In this document: positions 14,996 through 25,875 of the stretch, piece after piece
How the letters are laid out: each line of letters starts with the position of its first letter
How positions within the stretch are numbered: the stretch's first letter is position 1
Assembly: GCA_038093975.1 (NCBI GenBank)
Contig: JBBPTG010000035.1
Coordinates: forward strand, 1-64,000
DNA from: Chalciporus piperatus
Taxonomy: Eukaryota; Basidiomycota; Agaricomycetes; Boletales; Boletaceae
Direction of reading: 5' to 3'
Length of the DNA: 64,000 nucleotides
The notes under the pieces: generated by a model
Databases searched by the model: none
Seen by the model: the letters and a program-made list of their open reading frames with translations, nothing else
Told to the model about the DNA's origin: nothing
Program-made: the position numbers and the translations under genes

Positions 14996-15451
14996 ATACT
15001 CACTATTTCATTATATTCGTGGGAGGAGGAACGACTGTCTTCATCCGACTCTTCACTGTTCAGTCCCTTCAGCCTAAGGCAGGTCGAATCCAGGGGTTCA
15101 TAATGATTCTAGTGTAGGCGGTTCCCAAGCCATGTATCCAACAACAAAACCCTGGCAGTCTCTCAGGCTCGAAGACCGATTCGTTCCGGATTTCACTTTC
15201 TCACTTATTAGAAGTTAGCCAGGCAAGGTTGATGTGAAACAGAATATATATATTTGACGAGTCGTATACAATTCATGTGCCAACAATCCAAGTTGTACGA
15301 AAACAATAACCCTAAAGAACATCTCTTACATCCCGTCTCTGATATGGAGGATAGATACATACTCTATGTCTCTACTGGTGCAACAATCATTCCCCGCCCT
15401 ATAACATCACCATCATGAATGATGAAAAACTTCACTTCAAACCTTCTCCAA

Positions 15452-17733
15452 TCATGCACTTGACTCGGGGGTCTGGGACTCTTCCTCTTGAATATCTGCA
15501 GCCAAGATCTGACGTGAGGCGATACTGTGAGCTCGGATTTTTGAACCGAAGAAGAACAACACCTATGAAAAGTCAGCTACGCCGACCGGCAGACGGAAAT
15601 AACCCTTTACTTACAAATGGCGTAGGCGCCATTATGACGGCGAGAATCGCAAAAAGTGTGAGCGCCCACTTGTACGTCAAAGTGGCGAACATTTGCTGGG
15701 TGAAGAGTGGAAATATAAATCCCATGGAGTTGCCTGCATGTCAGGTCAGAGTTATGAACACGGGAGAATCAGATCAACGCACGGAACACGCTCAGCCCAG
15801 CTTGGGCAGAAGATGCATATGTATTGTAACTATTGGACATCAGTCGAGATACTGGGCGTTGGAGGATCAACGTACCAATCGGCGAGATACAAGGAAGCTA
15901 CTTGGAAAATGATCAGAACTCCGCTCATGAACAACTGAAGAGGGTGATTAAAGGAAGATCGAGGAGACGAAAGGAACCGGCTAACCGTTAGACCAATCAT
16001 CGGAACGACCCAGGATATGCTTGGCGACGCCGTCCATGCAAAGATAAACATTCCAATCGGCAAGCTCACGGCGGCAACACAAGCAAGGTACAGCCGAGCT
16101 TCCTGTTTCCTGTGAGGGTAGTACATGCTGATTGCGATGCGTCAACCGAGTCGTTTTGAAGAGATATAGAAAATCCTACCTATACAACTTATCTTGATAT
16201 AAGTTGGCGAAGAATCCGATGAGTGCACCGATGCTGCCATGAAATCGGTATTCATCCATCAGAGGTTACGAACTCACTCACATCGTCGTTGTATACACAT
16301 ATCCGGTTTGACGAACATCAAACCCATAGGTCGTCTGAAATATAGGGGTTACGGCTCTAGGAACTCGAGTTAATCAACGAGTTCCGAGACGAAACGGATA
16401 GCGTACTCTAAGAGACCGTAAACCACCCCCCAAACGAAACCACTCCACACCTAGAGTCCACAATTGAGTCGAAAAGGCCAGGTAAATACTGCAAATAACT
16501 CACGCTGAAGCTTTGCACGATAGGCTCTGTAAACAGAAAATCTGGTCGAAAAAATTGATCAGTTTCTTTGTCTGGAACCGAGCGTGTACCGCGTACATAG
16601 AGGACGGGTGCAAGTTATCTTGATGAGGCTCAACAGGCTCTCCTGCTCAATCTCGGCCCTGGATTTATGGTTGTTGTTTCCGGTGATTTTACGTTTGTTT
16701 CGTGCCATCTGAGTCAGGATAATCGATGAGCGCGTTTCATCCATCAAGACGAATACAACGATAATGAAAAGACACGAGAACCTGTCAAAAGGGATCGTCA
16801 GGTTTCAGATCTCGGAGATGTCACGGAGGGAAACCGAGCCCTACATGACATGAATCCACTGGACCCATCTCCAACCAAGATGAGGATTAGATCCGATCAC
16901 ACCCCCGATCACCGACCCGAGCCCAATAGAGAAAAGGGACCCGAAAGAGAAAAGGGTCATTGGTAGACTTCGTCTAAAAAAGATGAGATCGACAAGCGAA
17001 ACACCCCTGTGGCACTTACTCTTCGGGCCTCCAAATATCTGCAATACTGCCCCCAACTAAACAAGCTCCCGTAGAGCCAAAGATTCCCTCAAGCGTGCGG
17101 CCCGCAAGCATCGCTCCAGTATTTGGAGACCTAGATGCTCGGTGATGTCAGTGATCCATAACCGAGCCAATTAAAGTTGACGATCTCACAATGCGATCAT
17201 CACTTGGGAGAGAGTAAACATAATTGAAGCAAGGATATACACCGGTCTTCGACCGAACTCCTATTCAGGAGTTGAGTAGTTGATCGAATAGATTTAGTGA
17301 CGACAAACCTCGCTGAATGATGCGGTGAAGAGAGGAACGATACCGAAACCCATGGCGTAGAGGCCTAGGCCCAAAGTGGCTTGAAGCTGAGTGCAATGTA
17401 GTTCTTGTATCATGGACGGAGTACTGATCGAAAATGACGACGCAGCTGCGCCTAAACCGAAGCGTAAGCACAGATCTTGACTTCTCAGCAGAGTTCAATG
17501 CACCGGTCATTGAGGCGAAAGAACAGGCCGTCAAAGTAATTCCCCATTTTTTGAGCAGAGAATAGTTATGTGGATTACGCCGATCTCCGTCTTCGAATTC
17601 AACCTGCCTGCAATGAGCATCCACTCCCCACACAGAATATAAGACCTACATAGAGAATTTTTTCTCCGGCACCGACGATGGTAGAGTCGAGAGATGGTTT
17701 AGAGAGGGGTCCCTCCGTGTTGTCGCTCAACAT
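15452..17733 (-). CDS. MFS transporter, polyamine/drug (DHA1, TPO1-like) type, copy A
   Basis: A plasma-membrane type major facilitator. From the ATG at 17733 (MLSDNTEGPLSKPS) the exons read VEFEDGDRRNPHNYSLLKKW, SSFSISTPSMIQELHCTQLQ, LGLGLYAMGFGIVPLFTASF, EFGRRPVYILASIMFTLSQV, a GGSIADIWRPEE block (the loop after TM4), LPMTLFSFGSLFSIGLGSVI, NPHLGWRWVQWIHVM, MARNKRKITGNNN (central loop), LYLACVAAVSLPIGMFIFAW, and last FATLTYKWALTLFAILAV with VLFFFGSKIRAHSIASRQ, ending at TGA 15452-15454. The N-terminal acidic tail followed by NP.N(Y/F)S.KKW is typical of fungal TPO1-like exporters of polyamines or drugs; the real substrate is unknown. About twelve introns with GT/AG ends; no stop or frameshift seen. 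Its partner is the copy at 23581. Confidence 0.8.
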
Positions 17734-18814
17734 GATCGATAACGAGGGCGCTGAATAAAAGACAATGAAAGATTGAAACGTCTACTCAAGTGAGCGGGAA
17801 AACTGGAGTGTGCATCCTGGCGAATATCCGAGAGGTTTATATAAGGTCTCGCACAATCGCGAAAGTGATTCGATCGGAGAAAGGATTACAGGGAAAGGGT
17901 GTGACCCAAGCGTTTGTCCTTCGCGAAACGATGGATATGGCATGGCCAAACATGCGAGGCACTGGCTGAACCATTTCGGCGTAACGCAGGGTGAGACTGG
18001 ATGATTCCTGCCAAATTAGCGCGGTGAGACCGGAGTACCTCGAAGGTTGGTACATAAGTGTGAGACACGGGTAGACCACCTGATGCAAGGACCAATGAGT
18101 TTTGACCTTCTGGGTGTAACCAGCAGCATCGCATCATTGGTTAGCATGTGAGAATAGGGTCGCTTGTAAGATCATATGTAAAAAGTCAGTTTATTTGTTT
18201 ACCTTGGTCCAGTTCCAGCTCCGAGATTGAAGGGAGAAAATGTCGGGGGAAGCTGTGCGTGGATTCGGAGAGCCACGAAACCTGACAGTTTTGCGTCATT
18301 CGTGCCAACGTGTCAAAGCGAAGCTGGCCCGATGACTCGGATGAGCTCAAAGTGCACGCAAATATGGCACAAAACTCACTTCTATGGGAGGAAACTTCAC
18401 AAAAGGTGTAGCCAGACTGTCCCGGTGATCGAATCAAAGACATTCGTTGAAGCAACTTGAAACCTTGGGAAAACTCGCACTGACCCAATCGCTGAAGTGG
18501 CGTGCGTCTTTGGTTTCGGCCTACCTGCGCCGATCCTGGTCAACCTTGAACCGAAGTACAATCCCGTGGCCCATGACAGACTCCCACAAATACTTCTCAT
18601 GCCACCCAATCGCAACATTGAAGCTTTGAAGAACTGTGTTCGTAGTCGCATGTTTCCAACGGCTGCAATGCAAGTCGGGTCTTCGAGGCAGTGTATTACA
18701 CAGTGTAATGGTACCGGCGAGGCTTCGATGCCTTCTATTACATAACGTCAACTTTAGATCGACTCCAGATTGTTTCATCGGTATACAAAGCTCTTCAAGT
18801 TCACTTTCTCGGTG
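17734..18814. other. Upstream region of MFS copy A, non-coding
   Basis: The 5' flank of MFS copy A. It is homologous to 25876-26955 in unit B. The reading frames that are open in unit B are interrupted here, which argues that neither copy is coding. No motif is recognised. Confidence 0.4.
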
Positions 18815-19289
18815 CAGTCAACTCCCTCCTGACACATACCAGGTATTTGAATCCATACCCCCTTATAGTCGACGCCCTCCTAACACATACCAGGTCTAAC
18901 CCATACCCGGGCTACTAACCCATACCAGGTCTAGCCAATACCAGGTATAACCATACTCCCTGATACAGTCAACTCCCTCCAAACCCACACCAGGTATAAC
19001 CCATACGAGTCTCTGGTAGCACATACATTTTCTATTTCCCGAGTCGGATTGCAGGGCTTTTGCATCCGCAACCCATAACCGCCATTAACTTCTAATCAAA
19101 TGCTTAACGACGTGGCTACAGGACAAATTCGAGGAGGTTCAAACAAGGGACAGGAAGAGAGTAGTAATGTCTATGACTAGATTCACACCATGAGTGGTAA
19201 GTTTTTTAGACCTGTCGAACAACCCATACTCCCTAGTAACCCATACCTTTGGGGCTATTTCGAGGGGCATGTATTAGGAGGGTTGACTG
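18815..19289. mobile_element. Non-autonomous TIR element (Tc1/mariner-pogo/Fot type MITE), 475 bp
   Basis: The block begins CAGTCAACTCCCTCCTGACA and ends with the near inverse, TATTAGGAGGGTTGACTG. The matching locus in unit B lacks it: there CTTTCTCAGGTATCCATG is continuous, whereas unit A reads CTTTCTCGGTG, then the element, then TATCCATG. This fits insertion at a TA dinucleotide with TA duplicated, the left TA having mutated to TG. CAGT-starting TIRs and TA target duplication are typical of the Tc1/mariner-pogo-Fot group. No transposase is encoded. The left third contains further copies of the TIR-like unit with ACCAGGTATAACCCATACC motifs (18860-19010). Confidence 0.75.
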
Positions 19290-21040
19290 TATCCATGACA
19301 TTCGTCTCGTAGGAAGAATGAAGTATACTTCCCATCTATTACTCACGACGTTTCAGCCTAGAAGTTAGTTCTATTCATCTCCGTTGACAAGCGATCGCCG
19401 GGAACTGTTACATGGGGATCTCTGTTTCTGATGTTCGTTTGTCCCCAAGTAAGCAAGTCTGATGATCTAGTAGTTCTCGCTAACAGAGTTTTTCAGCTTT
19501 GAAGGCCACACACGAGTCAACTATCGCAGTGCTGATGGGCCACCATCTTCCTGATGTGGCGTCCAGTAACCATTTTATGGTCACGGTGCACTTTCGCCCC
19601 ACTCTGGATTTCCATTGTGCTCGCGAGGGTTTTGGTGACTAGAAAAGCATGGGATTGAGTGTTCTGAAGAGTATTCTCTGCAAACCCTCGATTCTCCCCA
19701 CCAGAATACATTGCAGCCAGGATTTTCCCTCGGCTGTCTCTAGTATCGTGGAGACTGGGGAGTGTGCATGTGAGCTGAGCTCAATACTTGCACCGTCTAG
19801 GCACCTGGCTGCACGCAAGCTTTGTCTACCAGAAATACAGAAGCAACCCTCACACGATCGAACCCGCTCGACCGAATTGAGGCCGTGGGGCAGGGAAGAT
19901 GCGAACGTGAGAATCAGTCAAACCACACAGAAGCTGCAAGTGCGCAGCTACAACACGACGATCTTCAGCCCACTCATGTCGCCTCTCTAGTCACCAAGTT
20001 GAATGAAGAAATCGTTGCTTAGGTTCCGAGTCATTGCAGCAGCTGCGGTCGATAACTCCACAAAGTCTGGCAAGATATCACCACTGTCTATGGCTATGGA
20101 GAATCACGCTTGTAAGCTGCAGCTATTCAGCTCAAGGACATGCCATGCTAACTGCGCCCAAACGAGGATAATTGGACGCGCATTTGAGGTTCTCGGATAC
20201 CATCGATGTCGCCCCCACTACGTCTCTGATACGTCGTCCAACGATGTATGGTGTCCAACGCAGACTATGTCACCAGGCTCCTGCTTATCGAGAGTCAAGA
20301 TTTCCTAAGGGTTCAAACAAGGACACGATTTTTTTCCCGCCAACTGGAAGGTCCAACAGCTGGTACCAATTGGGGGAACTCCATTCAAAGTTGCGGTTTC
20401 GCGCGGCGGGAACAGATGGCTGGGGAGCTGCATTGAGAAATGCAGGCGTGCACGAATGAACGCCGACGATGGACGTGTGGGATCAACAATGAGCTTACTG
20501 AGTCTGGGTGGACTATCTTCAAGCCAATATCTATGAGGTCCTGATTGCGTTCCAGGTGAGATTCAACCGCCTGTTCAACTTGAAACTGTCGCAGCGGGAC
20601 GGACTCGGCCATATCAGGAAGAGTGATGGCCGGCGTTCAGAGATGCGTTCAAGCTTGTTATGTTGTGCCAGTACTAGCACCAGCACAACACTTGGGAAAC
20701 GACGACCAAGAATGAGGTCATCGGGCGGCGCATAGGGTCACTCGTCCACCCGAGATCTTGAAGATCTTGACGCCCAAGTTCCTGTGCTTCTTGGTGGACT
20801 GAGCGCAGGGACTTAGTTTTCCGCACCGCCCATCTTTCTCCGGTTTATCCCGCAGGGGACTTGCGCATCCTTCAGTTCGGAGTCGCAGACTATGCGTGCG
20901 ATAATCAGTTGCGATGAATCTTTGGTGAGATGGTTATTACTCAGCATGACGTCAAGCTCAGTCGGAACTGTCATATGCCGATGGATCTGTCTCTCTCCTC
21001 GCTCTTATGATCGATCGACATCGAACCACCCTCGCTGACA
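19290..21040. other. Unit A region between the TIR element and the GST relic
   Basis: Homologous over its length to about 26990-29258 in unit B, with several larger gaps. Open frames are short and differ between the copies, so no gene is supported. Confidence 0.4.
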
Positions 21041-21521
21041 ATGAGCGCTGAGTCCATTACTCTGTACGCCGCCAAGGCACGTATGATAGCAGCATAATCA
21101 CAACCGAGTCCAGGCTGATGGCTAGTATTTCGCGGGTGAAGGCTGCCATTACGCACAAAGTGTTGCTTTAGAAGTTGAACCTGAGCTGCATAGGATCGAG
21201 GGCTTATCGATTGGACGATAGGTCGAGATTGCTCTCGCAGAGGTTAAGGCCAACTTTAAAGCCAACCAAGTCGACCTTGCAAACAGACTAGAGTGGTATG
21301 CTCCCAAAGTGAACCCGACAAGCAAAAAAAGTCTAAGGCAAGCTCTGTCGAATCATCCATCAGTAGTCTCTGATTTCGTGATAACCCGGGCCGTGGTGGT
21401 GCCTGCTACTTACGGTGGACCCGACATTCCGCCCGAGAATCCCTCGCCCGAATCTCTGAAACTCGCCGACCCTCTCGTCCTCGTAGAGTTCGTCGCAGAT
21501 CTCTTCCCTGAATCAAACGTG
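21041..21521 (+). pseudogene. Glutathione S-transferase relic, cut by a Copia fragment
   Basis: Homologue of the intact GST at 29259. The first exon (MSAESITLYAAK) starts at the ATG at 21041, but its donor is GC instead of GT. The second exon's acceptor region reads GTGAAG where the intact copy has GTGCAG, and the active-site segment ICPYAQR has become unlike it (HYAQS remains). The following exon keeps VEIALAEVKANFKANQVDLA but its donor after PTSKK is lost. The thioredoxin-fold end GGPDIPPENPSPESLKLADP continues to LFPESN, where homology ends abruptly at 21521 and Copia sequence on the other strand begins. It cannot make a working enzyme. Confidence 0.8.
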
Positions 21522-23020
21522 GGTGGGTGGAAGTGCCTGTTGCGAGTAAGCTCGATCGCTTCCTGATTGTCGCATGGAAGGGGAGTCGGCTCAACAACCG
21601 GCTGGCGAATCTCTGAAACGAGGTTGCGGAGCCATAGTACGTCCTTGAGCGCGTTCGTGATGGCGACATCCTGGGACTCGACTGTGGATAGTGCAACAAT
21701 ATTCTGCTTGCGAGATGGAATGATGATGAGGTTGAGATCCCCAATCGGCGTTGACATTACACGCTGATCCCCTCATCGGGATCGGTGACACTGAGACTGT
21801 AGTCTCGTGTCCCTTTGAGGTATTTTATAACGTGTTTGCCGGATTGCCAGTGAGCTCGGCCGGGGTTCTGGAGGAACTGGGATAGTGTCGACGAGGCGAG
21901 TGCAGAGTGCAGCCCAAGCGAACGATCCAATCAATTTGCGGTACGGAACATTCTTCATGTCAGCAATTTGGGACGGTGTGGATCGGCGGAGAGGACGAAG
22001 CCGGGTTCGAGTGGGTTAGACACGTAGTTGGCGTTCGCGAGTCCGAAACGTCTGGCGAGGCCGTCGATGTAAGCGTCTTGGGAAATGGACAGAGTGCGTT
22101 CACTCTTGTCGTAGCATATCTCGAATCCCAATAGCCCGAGGTCGCTAATTTCAAATCTCGCCCTGAACTTCTCCTTGACCCAGTTATCGTGTCGATTGAG
22201 CCTCCGATACGACCGAGGTGACCTCCGTCTTGTTGCTCGGCTTGTAGTAGAATATTCCATATCCATCGACATGTGCGTGAATCCGATCTCTAGGAAGAAC
22301 TTGCACAGAGTCGGTTTGAGGTACCCTGGCGGTGGACGGTGGATTTCCCATCCTTGGCTGGCAGCGTTGGCGAGGACTGCTCGGACACAGCATAAGTTTC
22401 GGTGTAGTCAACGCCTTCTTGTTGACGGTACTATCCGTCGGCGGCTAATCGTGCTTTGTAACGCACGATCTGGTCGTTTTCGCCTCATTTAACTTTGACA
22501 ATGAATGATCCAATGACGTTTGCGCCGCTAGGTGAATCAAATGTTTCCGACCTCTCGATCGCCGCTAATTCCTCATATGTCGCCCTTCGTTGTTTGTTAG
22601 CATCATTGCCATGTAGCGCTTCTTCGACGACCACAAGTGAGTCGTTTGGAGATGATGTATGTTGGTCACCAAGTGCAGCAGCGTGGTCGTCTGAGTGATC
22701 AATGATGTCTCGCTCTCGAGCTCCCGCATTGATGCGTTCCTACGATTGAAGGTGGATCGGGCATAGTAGCTAGGTGGGAATACGATGCCGCGAGTTTTGC
22801 GCACTGGCTCAGGTGCTGCCAGATTAGGTTCGACGCGGGGTTGTTCGAATTGATTTTCGTCAACAGCGAGAGTTGTAGGACGACGTGGGAATGGAATGGA
22901 AGATGAGCTGGTTGGTTGAGCTGGTTCAATGCCGGGTGGTTGAGGTGATGTGATGTGCTGGGCGTCATCACAGTGCTCCTCGAACTGTACCGGAGGATTG
23001 AATGCGACGAAACGTTTCGT
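21522..23020 (-). mobile_element. Ty1/Copia retrotransposon fragment (pol: RT to RNase H)
   Basis: On the minus strand the order from right to left is that of a Copia polyprotein. First comes a linker (FVAFNPPVQFEEHCDDAQHI, then RKTRGIVFPPSYYARSTFN). Then the reverse transcriptase C-terminal part (RFEISDLGLLGFEICYDK, ISQDAYIDGLARRFGLANAN). Then the RNase H region (RKQNIVALSTVESQDVAITN, DVLWLRNLVSEIRQPVVEP, CDNQEAIELTRNRHFHP). Frameshifts separate these blocks. Gag, protease and most of integrase are absent, and no LTR is seen at either end. The RNase H sequence stops within its HFHP..KH box exactly at the join with the GST relic. It is a dead, internally truncated copy. Confidence 0.85.
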
Positions 23021-23302
23021 TTGATCGACGTGGCACGTTGGGTTGTCGGGTGTTGGGCCAGAACTTACCCGGTACTAATGCGAACTGCTCCTGCAACGCA
23101 AACTTTTGAAAACACAACGGTCCTGTTGTTCTGGAGGCTCAACTTGAAAAAAGAGTTGGAGGTAGGTTATGATATAGATGTATCCATCCTGATGACCAAA
23201 AATGGGAAGTCACCCCAGCGTTGTAGGCACTTCTGTGATATGGCGAATGTGATCGACGTCCGAGCACAAAAATATGACCATAGCAAGGCCATATGATAAT
23301 AG
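23021..23302. other. Spacer between Copia fragment and unit B
   Basis: About 280 bases with no recognised gene; may be integrase-side remnant of the Copia element too diverged to read. Confidence 0.3.
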
Positions 23303-23580
23303 AAGTTAGCCGGGCGAGATTGAGGTGAAATAGATGTGTAGCATTCATGTAACAAATATTCTAAGCCCGTACGAAAACACCAATTACCCTAAAGAACATC
23401 ACTCTAACATCCCGTGTCTATGGAGAATATCTACATACATACTCTATGTCTCCCAAACCCATGAGTCCAGCACAAGGTCGAGAGACCAGGACATCTATCA
23501 TCTAGCCATGTATACTCGTGCAACAATCATTCCCTGCCCTCTAACATCACGATCGTTCATGAATGGTGAAAAACCTCACT

Positions 23581-25875
23581 TCAAACCTTCTCTAATCCCG
23601 GGCCCGACTCGGGGGTCTGGGACTCTTGGTCTTGGGCGTCCGCAGCCAGAATTTGACGTGAGGCGATACTGCGAGCTCGGATTTTTGAACCGAAGAAGAA
23701 CAACACCTATGAAAAATCAGCTGCGCCGACCGGCAGACGGAAATAACCCTTTACTTACAAATGGCGTAGGCGCCATTATGACGGCGAGAATCGCAAAAAG
23801 TGTGAGCGCCCACTTGTACGTCAAAGTGGCGAACATTTGCTGGGTGAAGAGCGGAAATACAAATGCTAAAGTGTTCCCTGCCTTGAGGTCAGCGTTATGA
23901 ACATGGGAGAATGGATCAACGCACGGAACAAGCTCTGCCCAGCTTGGGCAGAAGATGCATATGTATTGTAGCTATTGGACATCAATCGAGGGAAACTCGG
24001 TGTTGGAGGATTAACATACCAATCGGCGAGATACAAGAAAGATACTTGGAAAATGATCATAACTCCGCTCATGAACAACTGAAGAGAACGATTAAAAAAA
24101 TCGAGGATACCAAAGGAACCGACTAACCGTTAGACCAATCATCGGAACGACCCAGTGTATGTTTGGCGACGCTGTCCATGCAAAGATAAAAATTCCAATC
24201 GGCAAGCTCACGGCGGCAACACAAGCAAGGTACAGCCGAGCTTCCTGTTTCCTGTGAGGGTAGTACATGCTGATTGTGATGCGTCAACCGAGTCGTTTTG
24301 AAGAGGTGTAGAAAATCCTACCTGTACAGCTTATCTTGATATAAGTTGGCGAAGAATCCGATGAGTGCACCGATGCTGCCATGAAATGGGTATCCATCCA
24401 TCAGAGGCAACGAACACACGCACCTCGTCGTTGTATACACATATCCGGTTTGACGAACATCAAAGCCATAGATTGTTTGAAATATAGGGGTGACGGTTCT
24501 GGAAATTTACGTTGATCAACGAGTTCCGAGACGAAACGGATAGCGTACTCTAAGAGACAGTAGACCACCCCCCAAGTGAAACCGCTCCATATCTAGAGTC
24601 CACAATTTGAGATGAAAAGAAAGGTGAATGCTGCAAAGAACTCACGCTGAAGCTTTGCACGATGGGCTCTGTAAACAGAAAATCTGATCAAAAACGATGA
24701 TCAGTTTCCTCATCTGGAACCGAGCGTGTACCGCGTACATAGAGGACGGGTGCAAGCTGTCTTAATGAGGCTCAACAGGCTCTCCTTATCGATCTCGGCC
24801 CTGGATTTATGGTTGTTGTGTCCGGTGATTTTACGTTTGTTTCGTGCCATCTGAGTCAAGATAATCGATGAACGCGTTTCGTCCATCAAGATGAATACGA
24901 TGATAATGAAAAGACACGAGAATCTGTCAAAAGGGATCGTCAGGTTTCAGATCTCGGAGATGTCACGGAGGGAAACCGAGCCTTACATGACATGAATCCA
25001 CTGGACCCATCTCCAACCAAGATGAGGATTAGATCCGATCACACCTCCGATCACCGACCCGAGCCCAATAGAGAACAGGGACCCGAAGGCGAAAAGGGTC
25101 ATTGGTAGACCTCGTCTGGGAACGATGAGATCGACAAGCGAAATACCCCTGTGGCACTTACTCTTCGGGCCTCCAAATATCCGCAATACTACCCCCAACT
25201 AAACAAGCTCCCGTAGAGCCAAAGATTCCCTCGAGCGTGCGGCCCGCAAGCATCGCTCCAGTATTCGGAGACCTAGATGCTCGGTGATGTCAGTGATCCA
25301 AACCCGAGCCACTCAAAGCCGACGATCCTCACAATGCAATCATCACTTGGGAGAGAGTAAACATGATTGCAGAAAAAATATACACCGGTCTTCGACCGAT
25401 CTCCTGTTCGGAATTGAGAGGCTGATGGAATAAATCTAGTGGCGACGAACCTCGCTGAATGATGAGGTGACGAGGGGAACGATACCAAAACCCATGGCGT
25501 AGAGGCCTAGGCCCAAAGTGGCTTGAAGCTGGGTGGAGTGAAGTTCTTGTATCATGGACGGAGTACTGATCGAAAATGACGACGAAGCTGCGCCTAAACC
25601 GAATCGTAAGCACATATCTTGGCTTCTCAGCAGAGCGTAATGTACCAGTCATCGAGGTGAAATAGCAGGCCGTCAAAGTAATTGCCCATTTTTTGAGAGG
25701 AGAATAGTTCTGGGGGTTACGCCGATCTCCATCTTCGAATTCAACCTGCCTGCAATGAGCATCCACTCGCCACACAGAATATAAGACCCACGTATAGAAT
25801 TTTTTCGTCGGAGCCGACGATGGTGGAGGCGGGAGATGATTTAGGGAGCGTTTCCTCTGTGCAGTCGCTCAACAT
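23581..25875 (-). CDS. MFS transporter, polyamine/drug (DHA1, TPO1-like) type, copy B
   Basis: Paralogue of the MFS gene at 15452-17733, with the same exon layout. It begins MLSDCTEETLPKSSPAST at the ATG at 25875. It continues VEFEDGDRRNPQNYSPLKKW, LGLGLYAMGFGIVP, EIGRRPVYIFSAIMFTLSQV, LPMTLFAFGSLFSIGLGSVI, GSNPHLGWRWVQWIHVM, and near the end FATLTYKWALTLFAILAV and VLFFFGSKIRARSIASRQ. The C-terminal tail differs from copy A (AADAQDQESQTPESGPGLEK), because the stop lies about ten codons further on, at 23581-23583. No lesion is seen. Whether the two copies differ in substrate cannot be told. Confidence 0.8.

Larger units (their letters stand above)
15205..21521. repeat. Segmental duplication, unit A
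   Basis: This block is repeated in direct orientation at about 23303-29735, offset by 8.1-8.2 kb. Matching begins at the AGAAGTTAGCC sequence at 15208 (23302 in the other unit). It runs through an MFS gene, its upstream region and the first half of a GST gene, with many substitutions and small indels. It stops at 21521 where unit A meets a truncated Copia element. Differences from unit B include a 475-bp TIR element at 18815 that only unit A has. Confidence 0.85.

Noticed and set aside
18815..19010. ACCAGGTATAACCCATACC phrases as a telomere-like or satellite array
   Set aside because: They sit inside the TIR element and are TIR-derived; spacing is irregular.
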